Below are positions 18,538-26,716 of a stretch of DNA of 56,578 nt, in pieces. The notes below the pieces were generated by a model. The model was not told where the DNA came from, ran no database searches, and worked only from the letters and a program-made list of their open reading frames with translations. This DNA comes from Arthrobacter sp. Bi26. Lineage in GTDB: Bacteria > Actinomycetota > Actinomycetes > Actinomycetales > Micrococcaceae. The stretch lies in the NCBI RefSeq assembly GCF_918697925.1, contig NZ_CAKKMF010000026.1, positions 1 to 56,578 of the forward strand. Direction: 5' to 3'. The position numbers and the translations under genes are program-made. Position 1 is the first letter of the stretch. Every line of letters starts with the position of its first letter.

Positions 18538-20004
18538 TCAGATGCTTTTCGAGTAGGCAGGGCGCCGGTCATCACTGGAGGCGGGGGCGTCATCGGCCGG
18601 TTCTGCGTGCTGGGGACTGGCCGTGCGGGGATCGTGGGCGGTCAGGTCAGCAGCGATGTCCGTGAACTCGTCGAGGGGTGTCGGATCCTCGCTGGGCAGG
18701 GGCTCAACCACTTCGCCGTTGAAGACTCGGCGGACACGGTCCGCGTCCAGCGTCCGGTCCCACCAGGCGATGAACAGTGTGGCGACGGCGTTGCCGGTGA
18801 AGTTCACCAGGGCCCGGCATTCGGACATGAACTTGTCGATGCCGAAGATGAGCATGATGCCGGCGGCCGGGATGGTGCCGATGGTGGCCAGGGTGGCGGT
18901 CAGGGCGATGAAGCCGCCGCCGGCGACGCCGGCCGCGCCCTTGGAGGTGAGCAGCATGACCGCGATCAGGCCCAGCTGCTGGCCGATGGTCAGCTCGGTG
19001 TTGGTGGCCTGGGCGATGTAGACGGCGGCCAGCGAAAGGTAGATGGCGGCGCCGTCGAGGTTGAAGCTGTAGCCGGTGGGAACGACGAGCCCGACGGTTT
19101 CCTTCTTGACCCCTGCGTGCTCAAGCTTGCGCATCAGGCCCGGCAGCGCCGGTTCGGCGGTGGAGGTGCCAAGGATGAGCAGGTACTCCTCCTTGAGGTG
19201 GCGGATCATCTTGAAGATGTTCAGCTTCAGGAAGGCCATGACGGATCCGAGGACCACGACGACGAACAGGATCGACGTGGCGTAGAACAGGGCGATCAGC
19301 CCGCCCATGCTGGAGAGGGACGAGACGCCGTACTTGCCGACGGCGAAGGCCATCGCGCCGAACGCGCCCAGCGGGGCGGCTTTCATGATGAAGCCCAGGA
19401 TCTTGAACATGACCCCGGTGAGGCGCTGGACCCCGTCCAGGACGGGCGCCCCGACTTTGCCCGTGGCGTTCAGGGCGATGCCGAAGATCACGGCGATGAA
19501 GATGATCTGGAGGATGTCGCCCTCCACGAAGGGCGCGGCGATGCTGGTCGGGATGATGTGGGTCAGGAACTGCCACCATTCCTGGTGGGCGCCGGTTTCG
19601 ATGAGCTTGGCCGCGGAGTCCGTGGTCTTGATGGCGCTGGCGTCGGCGTTGACGCCCTCGCCGAGGCGGAAGATGTTGATGGCGACCAGGCCGAAGAGCA
19701 GGGCGAAGATGGTGCCGATCTGAAAGTACGTCAGGGCCTTCAGGCCGGTCATGCCGACCTTTTTCAGGTCCGCGACGCTGGCGATGCCGCCGACGATGGT
19801 CAGGAACACGATGGGACCGATCAGCATCCTCATGGCGTTGACGAACGTGGTGCCGATCGGTTCCAGGGCGATGCCGGCGGCGGGCGCGAGCCAGCCCACG
19901 AGAATGCCGAGGACGATTCCGGTCAATACCCAGAAGTACAGCTGCCTGTACCAGCGTGTCTTGGGGGCCGGCGTTGCCGCGCCCGGGGTGGTGATGGGTC
20001 CCAT
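18538..20004 (-). CDS. dctA: C4-dicarboxylate:cation symporter DctA
   Basis: A 488-residue DAACS-family transporter. Hallmarks are MRMLIGPIVFLTIVGGIASV, GTSTAEPALPGLMRKLE (the serine-rich re-entrant loop motif), GLVVPTGYSFNLDGAAIYLSLA and MLLTSKGAAGVAGGGFIALTATL. It imports C4-dicarboxylates such as malate or succinate; here tartrate or malate is likely given the dehydrogenase upstream. A hydrophilic C-terminal tail of about 55 residues (rich in Asp, Pro and Ala) is longer than in E. coli DctA. It is followed at one base by glycerate kinase. Confidence 0.94.
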   Translation of the reverse strand: MGPITTPGAATPAPKTRWYRQLYFWVLTGIVLGILVGWLAPAAGIALEPIGTTFVNAMRMLIGPIVFLTIVGGIASVADLKKVGMTGLKALTYFQIGTIFALLFGLVAINIFRLGEGVNADASAIKTTDSAAKLIETGAHQEWWQFLTHIIPTSIAAPFVEGDILQIIFIAVIFGIALNATGKVGAPVLDGVQRLTGVMFKILGFIMKAAPLGAFGAMAFAVGKYGVSSLSSMGGLIALFYATSILFVVVVLGSVMAFLKLNIFKMIRHLKEEYLLILGTSTAEPALPGLMRKLEHAGVKKETVGLVVPTGYSFNLDGAAIYLSLAAVYIAQATNTELTIGQQLGLIAVMLLTSKGAAGVAGGGFIALTATLATIGTIPAAGIMLIFGIDKFMSECRALVNFTGNAVATLFIAWWDRTLDADRVRRVFNGEVVEPLPSEDPTPLDEFTDIAADLTAHDPRTASPQHAEPADDAPASSDDRRPAYSKSI

Positions 20005-20117
20005 GATTCCTACCTCATTGTGGAATGTGATTGCCGGTGGTGTTTGAAGAATGAAAGAGCTGGGCCGGGCGGGCGGCGGCGACGGTGCGCGGCGCCGCCC
20101 GCCCGAACGTGGTCTGG

Positions 20118-21215
20118 CTAGACGGCGGCCAGGGTGTGGGCGAGGGCCTTGATGATGGCGTCGGTGACGTCATCGGTGTTGGCTTCGCCGCCGACGTCGC
20201 GTGTCAGGTGGCCGGCGGCCGTGGTCTGTTCGATGGCGGCCTCGATGCGGCGGGCTTCCTCGTGCAGGCCGAAGTGGTCCAGCATCAGGGCGGCGCTGGC
20301 GATCGCGCCGATCGGGTTACTGATACCCTTGCCGGCGATATCCGGCGCGGAGCCGTGGACCGGTTCGAACATGGACGGGAAGCGGCGTTCCGGGTTCAGG
20401 TTAGCGCTGGCCGCCAGGCCGAGGCTCCCGGCCAGGGCCGAGCCGAGGTCCGAGAGGATGTCCGCGTTCAGGTTCGAGGCGACGACGACGGAGAGTTCTT
20501 CCGGGTGCAGGATGAACTTGGCGCTCATGGCGTCGACCAGGACGCTTTCGGTGGCCACGTCCGGGTAGTCCAGGGCCACTCGCTGGAAGGTTTCGTCCCA
20601 GAGGACCATGCCGTACTGCTGGGCGTTGGACTTGGTGACGGAGGAGACCTTCTTCACGGTGCGGGTCCGGGCGAGGTCGAAGGCGAAGCGCATGATCCGC
20701 TCGCAGCCCTTTTCGGTGAAGAGGGCGGTCTGGAGGGCCACCTCGTTGCCGGGGCCGCGGCCGCTGAGGTTCCGTCCGCCCAGGCCGGCGTACTCGCCTT
20801 CGCTGTTTTCGCGGACCACGATCCAGTCGAGCTCGGTGTGATCGGCCTTGCGCAGCGGGGACTGGACGCCGGGCAGGAACTTCACCGGGCGGATGTTGGC
20901 CCACTGGTCGAAGTTCTGCGTGATGTTCAGGCGCAGGCCCCAGAGGCTGATGTGGTCCGGGACGTTCTCCCAGCCGACGGCACCGAAGTAGATGGCGTCA
21001 AAGTCCTTGAGGACTTCCAGGCCGTTCGGGTCCATCATCTGGCCGGTCTTTTCGTAGTAGCCGCAGCCCCACGGGAACTCGGTCCACTCGAAGGCGAACT
21101 TGCCGCCGGAATTCTCGGCAAGGGCATCCAGGACGCGGCGGCCGGCGGAGACGACTTCCTTGCCCACGCCGTCGGCGGGGATAGAAGCGATGCTGAATTT
21201 CTGGGTGGCGCTCAT
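20118..21215 (-). CDS. Tartrate dehydrogenase / decarboxylating D-malate dehydrogenase
   Basis: A 365-residue member of the isocitrate/isopropylmalate dehydrogenase family, TtuC/DmlA subgroup. It shows IPADGVGKEVVSAGRRVLDA, FGAVGWENVPDHISLWGLRLNI, VVRENSEGEYAGLGG, and the metal and cofactor stretch NLNADILSDLGSALAGSLGLA followed by FEPVHGSAPDIAGKGISNPIG. Such enzymes oxidise tartrate, oxidatively decarboxylate D-malate to pyruvate, and turn meso-tartrate into D-glycerate. With glycerate kinase and DctA beside it, tartrate catabolism is the best reading. The start has a near-consensus GAGGAGGT. Tartrate versus D-malate preference cannot be settled from sequence. Confidence 0.9.
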   Translation of the reverse strand: MSATQKFSIASIPADGVGKEVVSAGRRVLDALAENSGGKFAFEWTEFPWGCGYYEKTGQMMDPNGLEVLKDFDAIYFGAVGWENVPDHISLWGLRLNITQNFDQWANIRPVKFLPGVQSPLRKADHTELDWIVVRENSEGEYAGLGGRNLSGRGPGNEVALQTALFTEKGCERIMRFAFDLARTRTVKKVSSVTKSNAQQYGMVLWDETFQRVALDYPDVATESVLVDAMSAKFILHPEELSVVVASNLNADILSDLGSALAGSLGLAASANLNPERRFPSMFEPVHGSAPDIAGKGISNPIGAIASAALMLDHFGLHEEARRIEAAIEQTTAAGHLTRDVGGEANTDDVTDAIIKALAHTLAAV

Positions 21216-21320
21216 GTGCCTACCTCCTCGTTGAGTGTGTTAGCAGCGTCACACTGCTTGTCCTCTTCAAGTAGACGGTCCGGCACCAGCCGCCGTCCAA
21301 GACCAAGATTCGATACGGTA

Positions 21321-21337
21321 AATAGGCTCAACCTATT
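21321..21337. promoter_or_regulatory. LysR-type regulator box upstream of tartrate dehydrogenase
   Basis: AATAGG-CTCAA-CCTATT is a perfect 6-bp inverted repeat with a 5-nt spacer, matching the T-N11-A dyad format of LysR regulators. It sits about 110 bp before the dehydrogenase start and overlaps the end of the lysR gene. Confidence 0.65.
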
Positions 21338-22247
21338 GGTCGACGGCCTGCGGGCCTCCTGCCGCTGCCACATGCAGCTCTGCGACCGCCAGGAAGGCCT
21401 TGGCGGCGGGCGTCAGGCCGTCCTTCCGGCTCAGGATGGCGACGTCCAGATGGGACACCGGTTCGATCAGCAGGGTCCGCAACCCTGACTTGTGCGCCAG
21501 CGGCGCCCACGATGAGGGCATCACGGCGTGGCCCACCCCGGCCAGGACCAGCGGCAGGATCGAGGTCCGGTGCGCGACCTCCACCACGATTTCAGTGTTG
21601 ACGCCGCGGGCCAGCGCATCATCGACCAGCCAGCGCATCAGGGATCCGCGCTGGCTGGCGATCAGCCGGTGCCCGCCCAGATCCTCACTCTGAATCGCCG
21701 GCCCCGGGCCGAACGTGTCCGCCTGCGGGTTGACGATGAGGATCAGCGGCTGGCGCTCCAGCTCCAGGACCTGGACGCCCGGGACCCGGACGGGGTTTGG
21801 GGATCCGGCCAGGCCGATCTCGGTGCTGCCGCTGCGGACGGACTCAACGACCTCCTCGGGCGTGAACGCGGCACTGACGTTAAGCCGCACCGACGGATGC
21901 GCCCGGGTGTACTCGGCGATCATCGACGTCAGCGGCTCGATGCCGGGGGAGGGCATGGTGACAATGTCCAACCGCCCGCTCCGCACGCCCCGCAGCGCCT
22001 GCACCGCGGACTGCGCGGCATCGAGGTCCCGCATGACGAGCCGGGCCGGCCCGACGAGTTCCTTGCCCGCTTCGCTGAGCACCGCACGGCGGCCGATGCG
22101 GTGAAAGAGCGGCACCCCCAGGTCCTTTTCCAGGCCCGCGATGGTCTGTGAGAGTGACGGCTGGGCGATGAGCAGGTGCTCCGCGGCGCGGCTGAATCCG
22201 TCGTGGTCAACGACGGCCAGAAAATACTTCAGCTTCCGGGTGTCCAC
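21333..22247 (-). CDS. LysR-family regulator of the tartrate/malate cluster
   Basis: A 304-residue LTTR. The winged helix-turn-helix is at residues 1-60 (LKYFLAVVDHDGFSRAAEHL, IAQPSLSQTIAGLEKDLGVPLF), followed by the two-lobed co-inducer domain. Unlike most LTTRs it is not divergent from its targets but lies upstream in the same orientation as the tartrate dehydrogenase, dctA and glycerate kinase genes. Its candidate box is at the 3' end of its own gene. Probable activator responding to tartrate or malate (inferred). Confidence 0.88.
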   Translation of the reverse strand: MDTRKLKYFLAVVDHDGFSRAAEHLLIAQPSLSQTIAGLEKDLGVPLFHRIGRRAVLSEAGKELVGPARLVMRDLDAAQSAVQALRGVRSGRLDIVTMPSPGIEPLTSMIAEYTRAHPSVRLNVSAAFTPEEVVESVRSGSTEIGLAGSPNPVRVPGVQVLELERQPLILIVNPQADTFGPGPAIQSEDLGGHRLIASQRGSLMRWLVDDALARGVNTEIVVEVAHRTSILPLVLAGVGHAVMPSSWAPLAHKSGLRTLLIEPVSHLDVAILSRKDGLTPAAKAFLAVAELHVAAAGGPQAVDQ

Positions 22248-22509
22248 GCCAGCTCCTTCACCGGTCCGGTCCTGGGGCTCCGGCCGCCCCGGATATCACG
22301 CCCGAGGGCGGCCAAGCGTGGGGCGCGGAAGCATAGATAGCTTACGCCTGTCAGGACGGGGCCGCTCAGCTGACCTGCACTGATGACTGGTCTGGCTGCA
22401 ACCCCCGGGCCTAGAATCGGGCTGGGCGCAACAGGCCAAGGCACCGGCCGGACACGCCCGCCCGAGGATCAAGTCCATGTTCCAGCGGTGCCAGTAGAGG
22501 GGGCCTGCC

Positions 22510-24027
22510 ATGGACACCACCGGAAAACTTGAAACGGAACAAAAGTACGACGCCGAAACCTCCTCAGCGCTTCCAGACCTGCGGGAAATCGAGGGTGTGG
22601 ACCACGTCGCGGAGCCGGCGACGGATCATCTTGAGGCTGTGTACTTCGACACCCGGTCCCTGGCCCTCGCCGCACGGCGCCTGACCCTGCGGCGCCGCAC
22701 GGGGGGAACGGATGAGGGCTGGCACCTCAAGCTTCCCGCCGGCACGGACCAGCGGGAGGAAATCCACGCACCCTTGGGCCAGCCGGAGACCGTACCGGAA
22801 GAACTGTCCGATCATCTGCAGGTATTCACCCGGGGCGATGAACTGGTGCCCGTCGCCCGGCTGAGTACGCGACGCACCACCTACCGGCTCTACGGACCCG
22901 GCGGTGAGCACCTGGCCGACTTCGCCGACGACGTTGTCCATGCCGAGGCCCTGCAGCCGCCAGGGCCGGCCCTGGACTGGCGTGAATGGGAGCTCGAACT
23001 CGTCCACGGACCCCGGGAGTTCCTCGACGCTGCCGCCGAAACCCTGACGTCCACGGGAGCGAGCCACTCCGTCTTTCCTTCCAAACTTGCCCGCACTTTT
23101 GGCGATGCGTGGCCAGCCGGGCTCGGCCCCCGGGCCGGAAAACCCCGGAAGAAAGGACCGGCAGTCGACGTCGTGACGGCCTATCTCGATGCAAGGATCG
23201 AAGACTTCATCGCCAATGATCCCGGCGTCCGGCTGGGGACACCGGATTCCGTCCACAAGATGCGGTCCGCGACCCGCCGGGCGCGCTCAGCCCTGGCCAC
23301 CTATCGCAAACTCTTCAACCGCTCAGCGGTCCGGGAACTCCAGTCTGAACTGAAGTGGCTGGGCCAGATCCTGGGTCCGGCGCGCGATGCCGAAGTCATG
23401 CTGGAGCGGCTTCGCCGGCACGTCATGGAACTCCCCGAAAAACAGAGGTCCGGCTCCTTGAACCAGATGATCGAACAGGAGTTGGTCGCAGCCCACAACG
23501 CAGGTTACAGAAACGTCCTGAAGACCCTCGGGACCGCTCGCTATTTCCGTCTTCTTGGCTCCCTTGAGGAGTTCCGGGACCACCCGCCTGCCAAGCCTCG
23601 CGCCTTCCGCCCGGCGCGCAAAGTGACGGCCAAGCTGGTCAACAGGGCAGCAGAGCGGGTGGAGCGTTCCCGGAGGGCCGTCAAACGCTCCGCCGGCCGG
23701 ACCTCCCGCGACACGGCGCTGCACGAGGTGCGAAAGGATGCCAAGCGCCTGCGCCACGCGGGCGAATCGGTCACGGAAATCCACGGCAAACGCGCCGTCA
23801 AACTCACGAAGTCCGCTGGACGGCTCCAGACAGTCCTCGGCGACCATCAGGACAGCGTCATGGCAACAGCCCTGCTGGGGAGACTGGCGGCCACCCCGGA
23901 CCTGACCGCCGACACTGACCTCGGCTTCCAGGGTTTGCTGGAGATGGAAGAACGCATTGCCCGGAAAACGGAGAAGAAAGCCCGCAAGGCAGGGAAGAAG
24001 CTTCGCGGCCTGCGCCTCCGTTCCTGA
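22510..24027 (+). CDS. CYTH and CHAD domain-containing protein
   Basis: A 505-residue fusion. Residues 5-210 form a CYTH (triphosphate tunnel) domain starting with the diagnostic ExExK as ETEQK, with alternating charged strands (RLTLRRRTGG, WHLKLPAG). Residues about 225-500 form a CHAD helical domain with conserved His/Arg motifs VHKMRSATRRARSALATYRKLF and LHEVRKDAKRLRHAGES. CHAD domains bind inorganic polyphosphate, and CYTH enzymes act on triphosphates or polyphosphate, so a polyphosphate-related role is likely. The C-terminus is very basic. It is followed after 29 bp by the exonuclease gene on the same strand. Confidence 0.93.
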   Translation: MDTTGKLETEQKYDAETSSALPDLREIEGVDHVAEPATDHLEAVYFDTRSLALAARRLTLRRRTGGTDEGWHLKLPAGTDQREEIHAPLGQPETVPEELSDHLQVFTRGDELVPVARLSTRRTTYRLYGPGGEHLADFADDVVHAEALQPPGPALDWREWELELVHGPREFLDAAAETLTSTGASHSVFPSKLARTFGDAWPAGLGPRAGKPRKKGPAVDVVTAYLDARIEDFIANDPGVRLGTPDSVHKMRSATRRARSALATYRKLFNRSAVRELQSELKWLGQILGPARDAEVMLERLRRHVMELPEKQRSGSLNQMIEQELVAAHNAGYRNVLKTLGTARYFRLLGSLEEFRDHPPAKPRAFRPARKVTAKLVNRAAERVERSRRAVKRSAGRTSRDTALHEVRKDAKRLRHAGESVTEIHGKRAVKLTKSAGRLQTVLGDHQDSVMATALLGRLAATPDLTADTDLGFQGLLEMEERIARKTEKKARKAGKKLRGLRLRS

Positions 24028-24056
24028 TTCGCGACGTTTCCGTGTCAGGATCAGTT

Positions 24057-24995
24057 ATGACCGACCGTCTGATGCTGCTCGACACCGCGTCGCTGTACTT
24101 TCGCGCGTTCTACGGGGTACCCGACACCATCCGCCGTGCCGACGGCACCCCGGTGAACGCCGTCCGCGGGCTGCTCGACATGATCGCGCGGCTGACCACC
24201 GACTACGGCGCGACGCACCTCATTGCGTGCTGGGATGACGACTGGCGTCCGCAGTGGCGGGTGGACCTCATCCCGAGCTACAAATCGCATCGAGTTGCCG
24301 AGGTGGTGGCCGACGCCCCCGATGTGGAGATCGTGCCGGACGCGCTCGAGGCGCAGATTCCGATGATCCGCCGGGTGCTCGGGCTCGCCGGCATCGCCGT
24401 CGTCGGGGCTGTCGAGCATGAGGCCGACGATGTCATCGGCACCTACGCCAGCCACGCCGAGCTTCCGGTCGACGTGGTGACGGGCGACCGCGACCTCTTC
24501 CAGGTCGTCGACGACGCCCGCCACGTGCAGGTGATCTACACCGCGCGCGGCATGAAGAACCTCGAAGTCCTGACCGACGCCGTCGTCGTCGGCAAGTACC
24601 GCGTGCTGCCCGGGCAGTATGCCGACTACGCGACCCTGCGCGGCGACAGCTCCGACGGGTTGCCGGGCGTCGCCGGCATCGGCGAGAAAACCGCCGCGTC
24701 GCTGCTCGGGGAGTACGGCACGCTTGACGGGCTGCTCGCGGCTGCCGCTGACGCAGAAAGCGGGCTCTCCGCATCCGTACGGTCGAAGCTCGCCGCGGCG
24801 GCGGACTACCTCGCGGTCGCGCCCGCCGTCGTGAAGATCGTGCGGGACCTGGAACTGCCGACGCTCGAGGAGGCCGGCGCGCAACTGCACCCAGTCCTCG
24901 GCGGTTCCCGGGCCGATCTTGAGCGTCTCGCCAAAGAGTGGAACCTCGGCGGCTCGGTCGGGCGGCTCCTTGAGGCACTCGACCTGCTCCGTTAG
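24057..24995 (+). CDS. 5'-3' exonuclease (Pol I N-terminal / XNI-like)
   Basis: A 312-residue stand-alone FEN-type nuclease. It has the N-terminal MLLDTASLYFRAFYG aspartate, EHEADDVIGTYA and VVTGDRDLFQVV acidic clusters binding two metals, and a helix-hairpin-helix GDSSDGLPGVAGIGEKTAASLL. Actinobacteria often encode such a paralogue of the PolA 5' nuclease domain besides full PolA; it acts on flap or gapped DNA in repair. ATG 24057 has AGGATC about seven bases upstream; a GTG at 24042 is possible. It is followed by a hairpin terminator shared with csbD. Confidence 0.93.
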   Translation: MTDRLMLLDTASLYFRAFYGVPDTIRRADGTPVNAVRGLLDMIARLTTDYGATHLIACWDDDWRPQWRVDLIPSYKSHRVAEVVADAPDVEIVPDALEAQIPMIRRVLGLAGIAVVGAVEHEADDVIGTYASHAELPVDVVTGDRDLFQVVDDARHVQVIYTARGMKNLEVLTDAVVVGKYRVLPGQYADYATLRGDSSDGLPGVAGIGEKTAASLLGEYGTLDGLLAAAADAESGLSASVRSKLAAAADYLAVAPAVVKIVRDLELPTLEEAGAQLHPVLGGSRADLERLAKEWNLGGSVGRLLEALDLLR

Positions 24996-25030
24996 GGAAA
25001 GTCCTTGGATTGTGTGGTCAAAAGGCCGGG

Positions 25031-25060
25031 GCGGAGGTGCGATACGGATCGCACCTCCGC
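25031..25060. terminator. Hairpin terminator between the exonuclease and csbD genes
   Basis: A perfect 13-bp stem (25031-25043 with 25048-25060) with an ACGG loop lies between convergent genes. On the minus strand it is followed by CCTTTT, on the plus strand by a more distant TTTT. Confidence 0.75.
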
Positions 25061-25077
25061 CCTCCGGAGGCCTGTTT

Positions 25078-25254
25078 TCAGTGTTTCTTGAAGGCGTCCT
25101 TGACTTTTTCGCCGGCCTGCTTCAGGTCTGCTTTGACGTGATGGCTTTTGCCCTCTGCCTTCATCTTATCGTCGCCGGTGGCTTTGCCGGCCGTCTCTTT
25201 GCCTTTGCCGTGGAGTTTCTCGGCGGCATTGTGGATCTTGTCACCCAGGCCCAT
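25078..25254 (-). CDS. CsbD-family stress protein
   Basis: A 58-residue, highly charged, Lys/Gly-rich protein beginning MGLGDKIHNAAEKLHGKGKE and ending KQAGEKVKDAFKKH. This is the CsbD fold, small general-stress proteins induced by sigma-B-type or osmotic stress in Gram-positive bacteria, with unknown molecular role. AAGGAGGAT stands just before the ATG and the family pattern (KxxGKxKEtaGKatgD) is plain. Its 3' end abuts a bidirectional terminator. Confidence 0.92.
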   Translation of the reverse strand: MGLGDKIHNAAEKLHGKGKETAGKATGDDKMKAEGKSHHVKADLKQAGEKVKDAFKKH

Positions 25255-25406
25255 GATGATCCTCCTTATTTGGTCGCCCCCGCGACGTGAATGCCATGGA
25301 GGCCACAGTTAATTGTAGGGACAGATGTGCCGAAAGTGGGGGCGATGACCCGACACCATTTGCGGCGGTCCGGGGCCACCGTGCGGCCCTGGGAAACCTG
25401 TCAGGA

Positions 25407-25619
25407 TCAAGCGATCAGGGTATGCAGATCCACTCCGAAGATGGCTACAAGGGGCCAGAGGATAATTGCCGCCAGGCCTTCCACAATGTTGCCGGGAATG
25501 TTCCAGGCCACTAGATAGCCGTGGGTGGCGGCGACCACGACGCCGATGGCCAGATACACGGTCCCGATCAGACCTATTCCGCGCCCGCCAGATTGGCGCC
25601 TGCCTATTCCGCGCATCAT
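25407..25619 (-). CDS. Small two-helix membrane protein, conserved hypothetical
   Basis: A 70-residue protein with a basic N-terminus (RGIGRRQSGGRG) and two hydrophobic helices: GLIGTVYLAIGVVVAATHGY and a second of about 20 residues ending LWPLVAIFGVDLHTLI. Similar small proteins with a VYL-IGV-VAA helix and LWPL-GV-LH end are widespread in Actinobacteria, function unknown. AAAGAG precedes the first ATG; a second ATG follows immediately. No operon partner is evident: about 150 bp separate it from csbD downstream and about 135 bp from the 3' end of padR. Confidence 0.7.
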   Translation of the reverse strand: MMRGIGRRQSGGRGIGLIGTVYLAIGVVVAATHGYLVAWNIPGNIVEGLAAIILWPLVAIFGVDLHTLIA

Positions 25620-25753
25620 CGCTCTTTTCCCGCTGCGGGGTGTGGCTCTAACTATATTGTTGCCGGGTCATTTGCGGGAGGGGCCATTGGCACCATTGGC
25701 AGGGGGCCGCGCCCGAAGCCAACGCATGGAACTCGGGGCCGTAAACGGGGGTG

Positions 25754-26371
25754 TTAGTCGGCGAGGATGCGGTAGAGCGCGCGGCGGGTGTCATCGATTA
25801 CTTCCATGGCGGCAGTGCGTTGTTCCTCGGTCGCCGAGAAGCGGAACTGGTGGATGACTCCCATGAGCTTTCCCACGCTCTGGTGAAACGCCGGCCCGGA
25901 TCCTTGGGGATCGGTGTTCCACGCGTTCCCCAGCTCCTCGGCGTGATCGGCCACGTAAGCCTTGCCCGCGTCGGTGAGGGTGAACTCGGTGCGCCGTCCG
26001 TCACCCACGGGCGCGATCAGCTCCTCATCAACGAGCTGCTGGAGCGTCGGGTAGACGGAGCCCGGGCTCGGACGCCAGGCTCCCGACGTCTTGTCGGCAA
26101 TTGTCTTGATCAGGCCGTAGCCGTTGGACGGTGATTCGGCCAAGAGGGAGAGAATCGCGGAGCGAACATCGCCCCTGTTGGCCCGCCGCGAACCGCCGGG
26201 ACCGAATCCCGGTCCGAAACCCGGTCCGAATCCTGGCCCGAAACCCGGCCCAAACCCGCGGCCCGGCCCGAATCCGCCGTGTCCGTGGGGTCCGCGACAG
26301 CTCCTGCCGCGCCCGAAGCGTCCCAGCGCGGGTCCGCCGTCCGTTAATTTGTCGTCGTGATTGCCTTTCAT
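25754..26371 (-). CDS. PadR-family regulator with Gly/Pro-rich repeat N-terminus
   Basis: A 205-residue protein. Residues 1-60 are low-complexity, with a run of six FGPG units built on a 12-bp tandem DNA repeat (about 26200-26280) and a preceding His/Gly stretch. Residues about 65-145 are a PadR winged helix (RGDVRSAILSLLAESPSNGYGLIK, WRPSPGSVYPTLQQLVDEELI), and the end is a short helical region with ATEEQRTAAMEVIDDTRRALYRIL. ATG 26371 has GGAAGGA about ten bases upstream; a GTG at 26395 would overlap that site. A dyad at 26402-26453 upstream suggests autoregulation. The repeat tract length may vary between strains. Confidence 0.88.
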   Translation of the reverse strand: MKGNHDDKLTDGGPALGRFGRGRSCRGPHGHGGFGPGRGFGPGFGPGFGPGFGPGFGPGGSRRANRGDVRSAILSLLAESPSNGYGLIKTIADKTSGAWRPSPGSVYPTLQQLVDEELIAPVGDGRRTEFTLTDAGKAYVADHAEELGNAWNTDPQGSGPAFHQSVGKLMGVIHQFRFSATEEQRTAAMEVIDDTRRALYRILAD

Positions 26372-26401
26372 AACAACATCGTCCTTCCACTTCACTTGAA
26401 T

Positions 26402-26453
26402 CTCACTGATGGTCGCCGATCCTTCGGCGATAATTAACGATATATCGGTGAGT
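26402..26453. promoter_or_regulatory. Candidate PadR operator/promoter dyad
   Basis: CTCACTGAT (26402-26410) and ATCGGTGAG (26444-26452) are inverted with 8 of 9 matches. They surround a GCCGA/TCGGC hairpin and the perfect palindrome CGATATATCG at 26438-26447. This lies just upstream of padR. Confidence 0.45.
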
Positions 26454-26716
26454 GTCGCCGGTCAACGGTCCATCCGACTGGTATTTCGCTGACAGTGGGG
26501 AGGTTGCCGGCCGCCGCCGGACCCAGGGCCGACAGTCCGTGCCATCGCCTCGACGCTGAAATGTTCCAGCCGGGCACCCTTCGCGGATTCGCCCAGCCGG
26601 ACAGATCAATCAGCACCCGATCACGGGCCGAAGCCGCGGGAAGCCGCGGTCACTTCTGTTCGTGGTCTCTGAAAGTGATTCGGAGCGGCCGGGGTGCAGG
26701 GCCGGACGTGCAGGCT
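26454..26716. other. Non-coding stretch, no gene recognised
   Basis: Between the PadR upstream region and the 3' end of the CDF gene I find no ORF with convincing family similarity, codon pattern or ribosome site. Short open frames exist on both strands but look like GC-driven chance. The stretch contains a few small dyads (for example GCCGCGGGAAGCCGCGG around 26633) and no T-tailed terminator. Confidence 0.5.

Noticed and set aside
18319..20121. 600-codon open frame antisense to dctA and the glycerate kinase gene
   Set aside because: Gly/Asp-rich low-complexity translation mirrors codon bias of two well-identified genes on the other strand.
20400..20411. GTTAGCGCTGGC, a partial match to the arabinose operator inside the tartrate dehydrogenase gene
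   Set aside because: Only 9 of 12 positions match, symmetry is broken on one side, and the codons are ordinary for the gene; likely chance.
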